Shown piece by piece: positions 1 through 8,073 of a DNA stretch of 64,000 nt. A model generated the notes under the pieces. It made no database searches. It worked only from the letters and a program-made list of their open reading frames with translations, and had not been told where the DNA came from. The translations under genes and the position numbers were made by a program. How positions within the stretch are numbered: position 1 is the stretch's first letter; each line of letters begins with the position of its first letter. Location of the stretch: the NCBI RefSeq assembly GCF_019042275.1, contig NZ_JAHQCW010000006.1, positions 115,127 through 179,126 of the forward strand, written 5' to 3'. The stretch comes from Diplocloster agilis. GTDB taxonomy: Bacteria; Bacillota; Clostridia; Lachnospirales; Lachnospiraceae.

Positions 1-194
1 GTATCCCTGGCTTTTTCCAGCGTCTGAAACGCCTGTTCCAAAGACTCCCCGTTATTTTCATCGGAACCGTTTAACTGGTCAACATATAATGTACAACCGG
101 AAGCGTCCGTCTCCGCCGCGAGACAGACTCCCCCCGAAAAACCCATGAATCCCACCAGACAGATTACTCCCGCCAATACTTTCCCAACTCCCAT
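1..194 (-). CDS. Secreted right-handed beta-helix-type protein, N-terminal part (runs off window)
   Basis: The gene starts at 194 behind a strong ribosome site (GAAAGGAG, 8 nt before ATG) and is still open at base 1, so only 64 codons are visible. Residues 1-24 look like a signal peptide (hydrophobic core GKVLAGVICLVGFMGFSGG, then a cleavage-like AAE). The mature part begins CTLYVDQLNGSDENNGES followed by FQTLEKAR, which is the usual opening of secreted parallel beta-helix carbohydrate-active proteins (pectate lyase-like/DUF1565 type: YVDxxxGsDxNdGtS...FkTlqkA). It lies 38 bp after the DUF5703 glycosidase gene on the same strand, so it is probably the last visible gene of the sugar operon and may act on the same glycan outside the cell. 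The catalytic part lies outside the window, so the substrate cannot be told. Confidence 0.72.
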   Translation of the reverse strand, partial: MGVGKVLAGVICLVGFMGFSGGVCLAAETDASGCTLYVDQLNGSDENNGESLEQAFQTLEKARD

Positions 195-232
195 AGTAAG
201 CTCTCCTTTCTAGGAAATCCGCTCCTCCAAAG

Positions 233-2557
233 TTATATCTGTTGTACTGCTGGAAACGACTCTTGAAACACGATATCTTTCCGCCTGTCTTCGGGACTGA
301 CTGACAGCTTTGTAATTTTTCCCCCGCGGTACTCTGCTTCCACCGTCGTAGCCGCATCTGCATAGAGCCGAAAGCTCACATCCCATTTCTTTGGAAAAGC
401 GGGCAGCAGATAGATCTGATCCCCTTCTGTCTGCAGCACCATCTTCTGCAGCTGATTCAGTATATTTGCCCCGTGATCCACATCCGGCACCGCGTCATAG
501 ACCGGCCCCCACATTCCCGGAAACCGGCAGCCAGGATTCTGTAATGCACAGTTGTGCGTCAGGATGTCTTCCGCTTCCCGGGTCAGTCCAAGTATGGCGG
601 CCACTACTCCCAAATATTGCCAGCCGGAATAACTGGGTTCATCCGGCGTCTCGCCGATACGGAAACATTTGCGCAGCCCGAATTCCTCTGTCCGCGTTCT
701 GTATGTACGAACCGCCAGTTCCCGGTCTGCTTTTCCAATTCCAAACAAACGGAAAGGAAAACAGGCGTACAGCTCCGGAATTTCCACGTTATACCGCTTA
801 TCCTGGTACCCTTGAGCAGGCATTAGCAGACGCTCCTTGTCCTTTCCGCCGACCGGAAGCGGAGGTATTTTCTCCCGGTAATCCTTAAAATAAGAACCGT
901 CTCCTGTTTTCTCCGGCCCCAGTTCCAACAGGCGGTCCAGCACTGCGTGAAGCCCTGCGGCCACCGGCAGCGGATTGATGGTATCCCGGTAGGTCTCCAC
1001 GGAATTGAGAGGACCGATCTGCATTACACCATCGGATTTTTTCGGAAATCTGGTTTCTATATAGCGGAGCAGATCCTTTATATACGTCACGGCCTCTTCT
1101 CTTAGGAAAACCTCGTCCTTTGTAAACTGATAATAGTCCAGCATCAGCATACTTAATTCCAGACCGGGGGAAATATCGACCGCTCCGCCCCATCGGTTGA
1201 CCGCATATCCCTGCGGAATCCCTTCCCGGTCCTTCCCATAAATACCCATGGATTGCAGGCCAAAGCTCATCGTCATCTCCGTATTGTGCTGGCCTTCCGC
1301 CTGATAGTAGCGATCCGCCCGATAACGGTTCAGTCTCCAGAATCTGCGGTAGTAAGAGAATAATCTGCGGACCGGCTCTGTCTCCCCTCTGGCCAGCATG
1401 GAGTGATACGGGTGCCGGACATTCTGCCAAAGCTGCTCCTGACACCAGCTTCTCTCATCCGGATTATATTCCTCATCGATCTCATGCGGCTGGGCGGTAA
1501 ACACACGCCCAAAATTTTCCCGGCAGTAATGATTTCTCTCGCCAGGGCAAAGCTGAAAGAGCATCCCATTATAATAAATCGGAAATTCTCCGCCGCTGCA
1601 GCAGGCGGTCATATATTTTGTAAACACATAGGCTTTCGTTACATTGGATGTAAGACCACAGTTGTATTCCGCCGTCTCCTTTTTAACCGCTTCCAGTTCC
1701 TCCACCACCGGGCAGGAAACCGGATCGTCATGCTCCACAAAGATATAACTTTTCTGCCAGTACTCCCTCCACCAGGCTTTCACTTCTTCCAACGCCAGGT
1801 ATGGATCCCGGATGTTTTGCCATTCCCCACACAGTTCATCTGCAAAGTTCTCACCCGAAAGCGTGCTTCCTGTGGCGATTCTCAGATCCAGAGAGCGGAC
1901 CTGCCCATTTACCAGGGTACAGGCATCCCTGCGCTTGGCCCCTGCCAAACCCATCAGACCGCCGAATACCCGGCCGCTGATCGAATCCGGAATCAGTTCC
2001 ATGGAAGCATCTGTAAATCCCTGCTGTTTTGCGGTCTCCCTCACGACGGTCTTTCCGTTTTTATGGCAAAAGTAGATCCGTCCGTCCCGGTATTCTACGG
2101 TATCCGGCTCTTCCCATACACCGCACGGGCCAATGTATTCACCCGTTGGCACAGCCGGCCGGGTTCTCCAGGTGCGGTATATTGCCCGAACTTCTGCCGG
2201 CTGTTCGAATTTTCCCAATATGTACAAGGTGTCTCTTTGCCTGCCCGCGAATATCTGTATTGCGGCGTTTTCTCCGCGAATCTCGATCAGGCCGTCCGTC
2301 AGCTTTAATTCCTGTTCAAAGCGCCCGGAGGTAAAGGGATTCGGCGTACAGGTAATCTGCACCATTCCCAGTTTTACATTTCTATCATATTCCGTCAGTG
2401 CGTCGTTTCTCGCCAGGTAGAGGCAGATCTGCCCATCCTGGTTTACCCAGACACTGGCGCCCAGATTGCCGTTGCCAAGCGGCATCGCGCTCCGGTCCGT
2501 CTCCCCTAACTCATGATAGGTTACGTTACACAGATCCATTTGTCTTAGTATATCCAT
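233..2557 (-). CDS. GH95-like glycoside hydrolase with DUF5703-type N-terminal domain
   Basis: A 774-residue predicted (alpha/alpha)6 glycosidase without signal peptide, so probably cytoplasmic. The motif PLGNGNLGASVWV at residues 26-38 matches the N-terminal beta-domain of GH95-like and DUF5703 proteins. The central part is rich in Trp/Tyr helices typical of an (alpha/alpha)6 barrel, and the C-terminal LLPAFPKKW followed by a small beta domain is the usual tail of these enzymes. I start at 2557 because GGAGAG lies 5-6 nt upstream. An ATG at 2569 is in frame but has no ribosome site. The gene is the fifth of a minus-strand run: LacI regulator, binding protein, two permeases, this gene, beta-helix protein. 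It probably cleaves the oligosaccharide brought in by the ABC transporter. Family membership is fairly sure. Substrate (for example fucosylated or plant glycan) is unknown. Confidence 0.8.
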   Translation of the reverse strand: MDILRQMDLCNVTYHELGETDRSAMPLGNGNLGASVWVNQDGQICLYLARNDALTEYDRNVKLGMVQITCTPNPFTSGRFEQELKLTDGLIEIRGENAAIQIFAGRQRDTLYILGKFEQPAEVRAIYRTWRTRPAVPTGEYIGPCGVWEEPDTVEYRDGRIYFCHKNGKTVVRETAKQQGFTDASMELIPDSISGRVFGGLMGLAGAKRRDACTLVNGQVRSLDLRIATGSTLSGENFADELCGEWQNIRDPYLALEEVKAWWREYWQKSYIFVEHDDPVSCPVVEELEAVKKETAEYNCGLTSNVTKAYVFTKYMTACCSGGEFPIYYNGMLFQLCPGERNHYCRENFGRVFTAQPHEIDEEYNPDERSWCQEQLWQNVRHPYHSMLARGETEPVRRLFSYYRRFWRLNRYRADRYYQAEGQHNTEMTMSFGLQSMGIYGKDREGIPQGYAVNRWGGAVDISPGLELSMLMLDYYQFTKDEVFLREEAVTYIKDLLRYIETRFPKKSDGVMQIGPLNSVETYRDTINPLPVAAGLHAVLDRLLELGPEKTGDGSYFKDYREKIPPLPVGGKDKERLLMPAQGYQDKRYNVEIPELYACFPFRLFGIGKADRELAVRTYRTRTEEFGLRKCFRIGETPDEPSYSGWQYLGVVAAILGLTREAEDILTHNCALQNPGCRFPGMWGPVYDAVPDVDHGANILNQLQKMVLQTEGDQIYLLPAFPKKWDVSFRLYADAATTVEAEYRGGKITKLSVSPEDRRKDIVFQESFPAVQQI

Positions 2558-2604
2558 ACTGCTCTCCATTTGCCCGTTATTTTATACACAAAGTGCGATG
2601 TCCA

Positions 2605-3447
2605 TTACCCCTTTACCGCTCCCTCCGTCAGTCCCTGTTCCACATGTTCCTGCATAAGCAGATACATGATAATAATAGGAACCGCCGTGATAACGATGGC
2701 CGCGCACAGCCCTGCATAATCCGTACTGTAGGCTCCCGTAAAATTCAAGAGTCCCAAAGGCAGCGTCTTCATGCTGTTTTCTTTGATCAGTACCATTGCC
2801 ACCATCAGTTCATTCCAAGTACTGATAAAACTCATGATCCCCATCGTCACAAAGATCGGTTTCGAGATCGGCACCAGCATTTTCAGATAAAACCGTCCCA
2901 TCCCGCATCCATCCATTATGGCCGCCTCCTCAATCTCAGAGGAAAAGCTTCCAAGGTAATTAGACATTATGAAGGTGGTGGAGGGAAGTCCACCCGCTAT
3001 ATATACGCCCAGCAAAAACAGGTAGTTATCCGACATGTGAAAGCTCACCGCCATCTTGGTAATCGGGATCAGGATGGACTGGATCGGAATCATCATTCCC
3101 AGAGCGAAAAAGCCGGCCATAAAGCGGCTGATTTTCAACTGAAACCGGGCAATTACAAAGGCTGCCATGGAACCCAGCAGTAAATGAAAGAACATTGTAA
3201 CTCCCGTGATGAAGACACTGTTCAGAAAATAGGTCTGCATCCTGGCCTGTCCCCAGGCTTTGATATAATTTCCGAACTGGAGGGCCTTCGGAAAACCGAA
3301 AGGATTTGAAAAAATTTCCTGGTTGTCCTTTAAGGACGCCAATATCGTATAGATCAAGGGATATATAAAAATCAGGCTGACCGCCGCCATACAGATGATA
3401 AATATACACCGGCCGGTTTTTTGGGATATTTTCTTTTTTCTTTCCAT
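2605..3447 (-). CDS. Carbohydrate ABC transporter permease, MalG/LacG type
   Basis: A 280-residue inner-membrane permease of the MalG group (CUT1 family). About six membrane segments are visible. The cytoplasmic EAA loop reads EEAAIMDGCGMGRFYLKMLVPISKP, matching EAA-x3-G-x9-I-x-LP. ATG at 3447 is chosen because GGAGGAG sits 7 nt upstream and the protein then begins MERKKKISQK before the first helix. The longer frame to 3495 would add a non-conserved extension. It follows the MalF-type permease after 51 bp and precedes the glycosidase by 47 bp. No ATPase gene is in this operon, so the importer presumably uses a shared MsmK-type ATPase encoded elsewhere, as is common in CUT1 systems of this group. 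Confidence 0.93.
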   Translation of the reverse strand: MERKKKISQKTGRCIFIICMAAVSLIFIYPLIYTILASLKDNQEIFSNPFGFPKALQFGNYIKAWGQARMQTYFLNSVFITGVTMFFHLLLGSMAAFVIARFQLKISRFMAGFFALGMMIPIQSILIPITKMAVSFHMSDNYLFLLGVYIAGGLPSTTFIMSNYLGSFSSEIEEAAIMDGCGMGRFYLKMLVPISKPIFVTMGIMSFISTWNELMVAMVLIKENSMKTLPLGLLNFTGAYSTDYAGLCAAIVITAVPIIIMYLLMQEHVEQGLTEGAVKG

Positions 3448-3498
3448 ATTTACTCCTCCCCCCAGAGCGTGTTTGAACTGGAGGTTATCAAACACGTT

Positions 3499-4383
3499 CT
3501 AGTATTCAATACTTTCTTTCTTCAATAGTTTATTCGTGATCAAGGTCAGGGCCACGGCAAATAGAAAGATAAACGTCGCAATGGCGCTGCCAAGTCCAAA
3601 TGATCCGTTCTTAAAGGACGTGGTATACATATAGGTGGTAAGCACCTCGCTTGAGTACATCGGTCCGCCGCCGGTCATGACATAGACAATATCACATACT
3701 TTTATGGAGCCGATGATCAACAGTACCAGATTCGTTTTGATGGCGCTCCACATAAGAGGGATAATCACGTATCGGAGCCGCTGCACAGACCCAGCGCCGT
3801 CGATGACGCTTTGTTCCAGCACGGAACCGGGGATATTTACAAGAGCCGCCAGCATCAGAATCATGACATAGCCGACTCCCTGCCATGCGCCTACCACAGC
3901 GATGGCCGACATGACGGTGCCGGGTTCCCCAAGCCATATATGAGTAAATTGGGAAAGTCCTACAGAATCAAGAAGTGTATTTAACAGGCCGTTTCCCGGA
4001 GATAAAATAAATTTCCACAATAGGGCAATCGCCGTAGCAGAAAGCACGACCGGCATGAAAAACGCCGCTTTATAAAATCTGGTGCCCCGGCGGCCTTTGG
4101 AGAGAAAGATCGCTAACAGCAGTCCGACCGGAATCTGAATCACGATGTTGATTCCCATGTATAAAAGATTATTCAGCAGAGCTTTGTAGAAAATACTGTC
4201 TGTAAACATATAATGATAGTTTTGAAGTCCGACAAATTCCGGCGGTACCGTCGCATATCCCGACCATTCAAAAAAAGACAGATAGAGGGATTGAAGAATC
4301 GGATACAACATAAATACAGCATAGATCAAACACCCTGGAGCCAGAAAACAAAGGGCTGTCTTCAGCGACTTGGCTTTCTTCAT
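3499..4383 (-). CDS. Carbohydrate ABC transporter permease, MalF/LacF type
   Basis: A 294-residue inner-membrane permease pairing with the downstream MalG-type protein. Six hydrophobic segments are visible, starting with ALCFLAPGCLIYAVFMLYPIL. The EAA loop is LEQSVIDGAGSVQRLRYVIIPLMWS, close to the family pattern. The start at 4383 (MKKAKSLK) has AAGGGGGT about 10 nt upstream. The longer frame to 4458 adds a polar stretch without family character. It sits between the binding protein (93 bp upstream) and the second permease. Sugar specificity cannot be read from the sequence, but the operon places it with uptake of the glycan degraded by the DUF5703 glycosidase. Confidence 0.93.
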   Translation of the reverse strand: MKKAKSLKTALCFLAPGCLIYAVFMLYPILQSLYLSFFEWSGYATVPPEFVGLQNYHYMFTDSIFYKALLNNLLYMGINIVIQIPVGLLLAIFLSKGRRGTRFYKAAFFMPVVLSATAIALLWKFILSPGNGLLNTLLDSVGLSQFTHIWLGEPGTVMSAIAVVGAWQGVGYVMILMLAALVNIPGSVLEQSVIDGAGSVQRLRYVIIPLMWSAIKTNLVLLIIGSIKVCDIVYVMTGGGPMYSSEVLTTYMYTTSFKNGSFGLGSAIATFIFLFAVALTLITNKLLKKESIEY

Positions 4384-4475
4384 ATTATAATTACCCCCTT
4401 CTTTCACCGGGCATCTGGTATACGGATATGCGGACTGATCCGCCGTCCGTTCAGACACCCGGTGACGGCTGCTTA

Positions 4476-5864
4476 TTAGCGCGCTGCTTCTTCCGCCAGT
4501 TGTTTACACGCATCTTCCGGCGTGATGAGTTTTCCTAATATTGCCTGGCTAAAGTTCTCGATCTTACGTATCACGGCGCTGTTCGTCTCAAATCCGGTAA
4601 AATCTCCTGCAAACTGATCCGCCCCGGAGATCGCCTCTTGAACGATAGGCATAAGAGCGCCTGTCTTCTCCGGATCTAACTCGGTCTTAACGGAAGGGAT
4701 ATTTCCGGATTCTTCACCGATCTTTTTCGCTGTCTCAGGAGCTGTGATCTTCTTCAGCAGTTCGATCACAAGTTCTTTTTTCTGTCCTTCCAGATCTGCC
4801 CGGACTGCGAATGCATCGCTGACCCCGCCAAACCACTGTCCGTCAAACTCTTCTGCTCCTTCCATATTCGGGAACGGGAAGAAACCGACTTTTCCTTTGA
4901 TCGTATCCGGAGTGTCCGGACCGTCTGTCTCACCGATAGCCCACGCGCCGTTGAACTGCATACCGGAATTGCCGCTGGCAAAATTCGCCACTTCCTGCGC
5001 GTAATCAATACCGATCATATTCGGATCAAATGCGCCTGCGTCTACCAGTTCCAACATTTTTTCAAATACGCGGAGGAAGGATTCATCATCGTATTTTAAT
5101 GAACCGTCTGTAACCTTCGACGCCTGGTCGATTCCATACATTTTATAATACAGGTTCGAAAACAGATGCTCACACCGCCAGGTATCTTTACCGCCAATCT
5201 CCCAGGGAGTCACACCGATCGCCTTTAATTTATCAATAACCTGAAGCAGTTCGTCCCAGGTTTTGGGCGGTTCTGCATTAGCTTTTTCAAAAAGTTCCGT
5301 ATTGTAATAGAATCCAAGACCAAAACTGCACAGCGGAACAGCCCAGTATCCGGGTGCTGCTTCGTATTGGAACTGTTCCAGGGTTCCGGAACCGAAACTG
5401 TCTTTCCAGGCGGAATCCTTGTTCAGCTCTTCTTCCAGATTCATCCACAGGCCGGCCTGGATGCCTTCCAGATTCGTCATTCCGGCCCAAACCGGGAAAA
5501 TATCCGGCATGTTATTGGACGCCGCATCTGTCTTCAATTTTGGATTCAGCTGCTCGCTGGGCATAAACTCTTCGGTGATCGTCACATTGGGATGATCGTT
5601 TTTAAACTCAGTCAGCACTTCTTCAAACACTTTATTCATGGAATGCCCTTCTACGTATACGCTTGCCACCCGGATATTGACGGGCTCTTCTGAGCTTAGG
5701 TTCTCCGAGCCATTTTCATCAGCATCCTGGCCGTTAGCACCGGCTGCAGTACTTTGTGCCCCCTCTTTCGTACTTGCATCCTGTTTCGACTGGCATCCGA
5801 TCATACTTAAAACTATGGATATACTCAATAAAATCGCTGCTGCTTTTTGGAAATGTTTTTTCAT
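4476..5864 (-). CDS. Extracellular sugar-binding lipoprotein of the ABC transporter
   Basis: A 462-residue family 1 solute-binding lipoprotein. The start at 5864 gives MKKHFQKAAAILLSISIVLSMIGC, a lipoprotein signal with lipobox LSMIGC, and AAAGGGGAAG lies just upstream. The longer frame to 5930 would bury this signal. After an acidic Ser/Gly-rich linker the fold begins with VNIRVASVYVEGHSMNKVFEEVLTEFKNDHPNVTI, typical of MalE-like CUT1 binding proteins. It is first in the transporter operon, downstream of the lacI gene and of a terminator-like hairpin (5915-5940). A 13-base sequence at 5889-5901 is also present upstream of the lacI gene and probably belongs to the operator. It should capture an oligosaccharide on the outer face of the membrane. 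Confidence 0.92.
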   Translation of the reverse strand: MKKHFQKAAAILLSISIVLSMIGCQSKQDASTKEGAQSTAAGANGQDADENGSENLSSEEPVNIRVASVYVEGHSMNKVFEEVLTEFKNDHPNVTITEEFMPSEQLNPKLKTDAASNNMPDIFPVWAGMTNLEGIQAGLWMNLEEELNKDSAWKDSFGSGTLEQFQYEAAPGYWAVPLCSFGLGFYYNTELFEKANAEPPKTWDELLQVIDKLKAIGVTPWEIGGKDTWRCEHLFSNLYYKMYGIDQASKVTDGSLKYDDESFLRVFEKMLELVDAGAFDPNMIGIDYAQEVANFASGNSGMQFNGAWAIGETDGPDTPDTIKGKVGFFPFPNMEGAEEFDGQWFGGVSDAFAVRADLEGQKKELVIELLKKITAPETAKKIGEESGNIPSVKTELDPEKTGALMPIVQEAISGADQFAGDFTGFETNSAVIRKIENFSQAILGKLITPEDACKQLAEEAAR

Positions 5865-5888
5865 TTTTCTTCCCCTTTCTCTTTTAGA

Positions 5889-5901
5889 GCTAATCGTTTC
5901 G
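5889..5901. promoter_or_regulatory. Putative LacI-family operator before the sugar transporter operon
   Basis: The 13-mer GCTAATCGTTTCG lies 25 bp before the binding-protein start and recurs exactly at 7031-7043, upstream of the lacI-type gene. It is an imperfect dyad around a central CG, as is usual for LacI-family operators. Regulation by the adjacent repressor is inferred. Confidence 0.55.
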
Positions 5902-5914
5902 CGCTTGTTTTTTT

Positions 5915-5940
5915 TAAAAGAGTTTCGCAAGCGAAACTCT
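5915..5940 (-). terminator. Terminator-like hairpin after the lacI-type gene
   Basis: Read on the minus strand, AGAGTTTCG-CTTG-CGAAACTCT forms a 9-bp stem with a 4-nt loop followed by TTTT. It lies 67 bp past the stop of the LacI-family gene and could separate it from the transporter operon. The stem is also the first part of an intergenic repeat (see 5919-5990). Confidence 0.5.
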
Positions 5941-5990
5941 CCATCTGCAGCGGATCTGACACGGTATCAGCCTTTCCGCCGCAGCGCACT
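5919..5990. repeat. Intergenic hairpin repeat, copy 1
   Basis: About 70 bp resembling 7144-7215. Both begin AGAGTTTCGC, continue with CTGCAGCGG, then a cytosine/thymine-rich CCTTT and CGCCGCAG. CTGCAGCGG can pair with the CCGCCGCAG at the end, giving two consecutive hairpins. The two copies flank the lacI-type gene and lie 45-140 bp from the two operator-like 13-mers. Confidence 0.5.
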
Positions 5991-6006
5991 GCCTCTCACA
6001 GGTATT

Positions 6007-7008
6007 TTACAGACTATTTACAGAGCCGGTAAGGTTCAGACTGGTTTTCAACCGGTCTACCTGTGGGTAATTTTCCATATTTCCTTTTATTCTCTGTACT
6101 ATTCTCTCTGCCGCCACCTGACCGATATTCCCCAGGGGCTGGCTTACCGTACTGATCTTCGGGGTCATAATCCCGGCAAACTCCATGTGGTCATAGGCGA
6201 TGAAGGATAACTGCTCCGGAATCCTTATCCCCTTTTCATTGATGGCCTGCAAGGCGCCGATCGCCATATAATAGTTTCCGGCCACTACGGCCGTCGGCGG
6301 ATTGGCGAGTTCCATCAGTTCCATAAAACAACGGTATCCGCTTTCAATATCATAATTTCCATAACGGATCAGCTCCGGTACCACTTCCACGAAATAATCC
6401 TCGCAAGCCCGGCAGTAGCCTTTCATCCTCTCTCTGGATGTATACATCTGTTCGGGTCCCGTGATCATGCCGATCCTCCTGTGGCTGCGCTTGATCAGTT
6501 CCTCCACCGCCGTGTATACACCACCCATGTTATCGGTCAGGATCGCATCGCAAGGAATCCCCTCTACCATATTATCCACCATCACAATCGGGACGTTCTG
6601 TTCTTTGATAAACCGGACAATTTCTTCTTCATTCTCCTCCGGGAACAGGATGATGCCGTCAACGTGGCGCATCAAAAGGACGTCCAGCTGTTTTTTCTCA
6701 AGCTTTTTATTCTCCTGATAGTCTGCGATAATGGTGCTGTACCCGTGCTGAAGCAGGGTATACTGGATCTTTGAAATAATACTCGTGATAAAGCTGCTCT
6801 GTATCGTCGCGGCGAGAACACCAATGGTATAGGTCTTATTGGTCTTCAGACTCCTGGCTACTTCATTGATTTTATAGTCAAGCTCTTCGATCGCTTTCTG
6901 AATCCGCTCCCGGTTCTCTTCGTAGACATTGCCGCCGTTTATGTACTTTGATACAGTAGCTACGGATACGCCCGCTCTCTCCGCCACCATTTTGATTGTT
7001 GCCGCCAA
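6007..7008 (-). CDS. LacI-family transcriptional regulator of the sugar operon
   Basis: A 333-residue LacI/GalR-type regulator. The N-terminal helix-turn-helix and hinge read ATIKMVAERAGVSVATVSKYINGG, followed by the hinge-like YKINEVARSLKTNKTYTIGVL. The remaining ~270 residues are the periplasmic-binding-protein-like effector domain. The start at 7008 is preceded by AAAGGAGGTGA-like sequence with good spacing. It lies upstream of, and in the same direction as, the transporter-glycosidase operon, with a hairpin between. The shared 13-mer in front of both units suggests that it controls itself and the operon, with an oligosaccharide or its breakdown product as effector. The effector is unknown. 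Confidence 0.93.
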   Translation of the reverse strand: MAATIKMVAERAGVSVATVSKYINGGNVYEENRERIQKAIEELDYKINEVARSLKTNKTYTIGVLAATIQSSFITSIISKIQYTLLQHGYSTIIADYQENKKLEKKQLDVLLMRHVDGIILFPEENEEEIVRFIKEQNVPIVMVDNMVEGIPCDAILTDNMGGVYTAVEELIKRSHRRIGMITGPEQMYTSRERMKGYCRACEDYFVEVVPELIRYGNYDIESGYRCFMELMELANPPTAVVAGNYYMAIGALQAINEKGIRIPEQLSFIAYDHMEFAGIMTPKISTVSQPLGNIGQVAAERIVQRIKGNMENYPQVDRLKTSLNLTGSVNSL

Positions 7009-7030
7009 ATTTTCACCTCCTTTGCTTATC

Positions 7031-7043
7031 GCTAATCGTTTCG
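7031..7043. promoter_or_regulatory. Putative LacI-family operator before the lacI-type gene
   Basis: A second exact copy of GCTAATCGTTTCG, 23 bp upstream of the lacI-type start. See 5889-5901. An autoregulatory site is the simplest reading. Confidence 0.55.
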
Positions 7044-7143
7044 TTCTTTTATATTATCACAAAGTGAATTGTTTTGCAAGGAAAATATTTGATGATTGTT
7101 GCCGTGAACTATATGAATCTAGTCCGCATAATCTTATAGAAAA

Positions 7144-7215
7144 AGAGTTTCGCTTGTGAACCTCTTCGCCTGCAGCGGTCCGGGTAAACGGCATCTTCCT
7201 TTTCGCCGCAGGGCG
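7144..7215. repeat. Intergenic hairpin repeat, copy 2
   Basis: Diverged copy of the repeat at 5919-5990. AGAGTTTCGC, CTGCAGCGG, an ACGGNATC block and TTTTCGCCGCAG are kept, with changes between. It can form the same pair of hairpins. Confidence 0.5.
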
Positions 7216-7230
7216 ATCCCCCGGAGGGCT

Positions 7231-7264
7231 TTTATTCCATAGGCACACTTACCTATGGAATAAA
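7231..7264. repeat. Perfect 13-bp inverted repeat hairpin (TTCCATAGG element)
   Basis: TTTATTCCATAGG and CCTATGGAATAAA pair perfectly around an 8-nt loop. A related hairpin with TTCCATAG/CTATGGAA lies at 45133-45157, also between gene ends. It directly follows a terminator on the minus strand and may reinforce termination. Confidence 0.6.
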
Positions 7265-7267
7265 AAA

Positions 7268-7315
7268 AGAGATCCCCGGCATCAACATCCAGGATGTTAC
7301 TGACCGGTGATCTCT
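7268..7315 (-). terminator. Rho-independent terminator after the Cys-rich gene
   Basis: On the minus strand AGAGATCACCGG pairs with CCGGGGATCTCT around an inner hairpin AACATCC/GGATGTT, followed by seven T. It lies 46 bp past the stop of the Cys-rich repeat protein gene. Confidence 0.8.
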
Positions 7316-7360
7316 CTATTCCTATATCAACTACGCCAAACACGAATTAACGAATATTTC

Positions 7361-8005
7361 TTAGCAATCGCAGTTCCCCGTATTCAGACAGACGGATTCC
7401 GGTTTGGCAAACGGGTCGAAACAGCGGGCAGTATTTCTGCAGGACTCCATACCCGCCGCATATCCACTTGCATATCCGGCCTGGTATCCATCCCTATACC
7501 CCTGCGCATAACTATCATCACGAACCGGACCGCAGGGCCGGCACTCCGGATGGCACGGCGGCATCGGGCGGTTCTCGGGACGGCACGGCGGCATCGGGCG
7601 GTTCTCGGGACGGCACGGCGGCATCGGGCGGTTCTCGGGACGGCACGGCGGCATCGGGCGGTTCTCGGGACGGCAGCCGCAGGACGGCCGATCCTGGGGC
7701 CGGCACTCCGCCATGGGACGGGCTTCCCGGCAGACCGGCACCTCCTTGCACACTTTTACCTCTTTACATACCTGCACCTTTTTACAGGCCGTTGATTCGC
7801 CGCATCCGCAGTCAGGACGGACCCCGCTGCATCTATTCTCAACACGCACTCCGGCACATCCTCTGTCCGGACGTGTGTTATTACATGTACAATCGTTTCT
7901 CACTTGTTTGCATCCGCAGTCACGACGCGCTTCCTTACAGCCACAGTCCGGCCGCACAGGTTCACAGCCGCATCCGGGAAGGGTTGTTCCTTGATTTCCA
8001 CACAT
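7361..8005 (-). CDS. Cysteine-rich repeat protein with CRPENRPMPP tandem units
   Basis: A 214-residue protein that I do not recognise. The N-terminal half holds many CGC/CxC pairs (PGCGCEPVRPDCGCKEARRDCGCKQ and similar), the middle has CKKVQVCKEVKVCKEVPVCREA, then four copies of a ten-residue unit CRPENRPMPP, and the C-terminus has a Gly/Tyr-rich GYRDGYQAGYASGYAAGM. About 35 Cys in all, no signal peptide and no membrane helix. The layout is like spore-coat or metal-binding Cys-rich proteins, but that is a guess. AAGGAG lies 9 nt before ATG 8005 and only 3 nt before ATG 8011. The ATG at 8026 has no site. The unit is exact at DNA level, so the array probably varies in number between strains. 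Confidence 0.7.
   Translation of the reverse strand: MCGNQGTTLPGCGCEPVRPDCGCKEARRDCGCKQVRNDCTCNNTRPDRGCAGVRVENRCSGVRPDCGCGESTACKKVQVCKEVKVCKEVPVCREARPMAECRPQDRPSCGCRPENRPMPPCRPENRPMPPCRPENRPMPPCRPENRPMPPCHPECRPCGPVRDDSYAQGYRDGYQAGYASGYAAGMESCRNTARCFDPFAKPESVCLNTGNCDC
7552..7677. repeat. 30-bp tandem repeat, about four copies, inside the Cys-rich gene
   Basis: Four consecutive 30-bp units start at 7561, 7591, 7621 and 7651 with no differences until the end of the fourth. A partial unit precedes them. Each unit encodes ten residues. There are no spacers, so this is not a CRISPR array. Confidence 0.95.
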
Positions 8006-8073
8006 ATCCATACACTCCTTATTCATTATATAGTGTATAATATGTGAAAATCCTGATTTGGTGCGCAGCCATC

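Noticed and set aside
391..888. Plus-strand frame in the glycosidase gene
   Set aside because: Antisense shadow with Pro/Arg/Ser-rich composition and no ribosome site.
7552..7677. Regular 30-bp repeats as a CRISPR array
   Set aside because: There are no spacers; the units are contiguous and encode a ten-residue repeat in frame.
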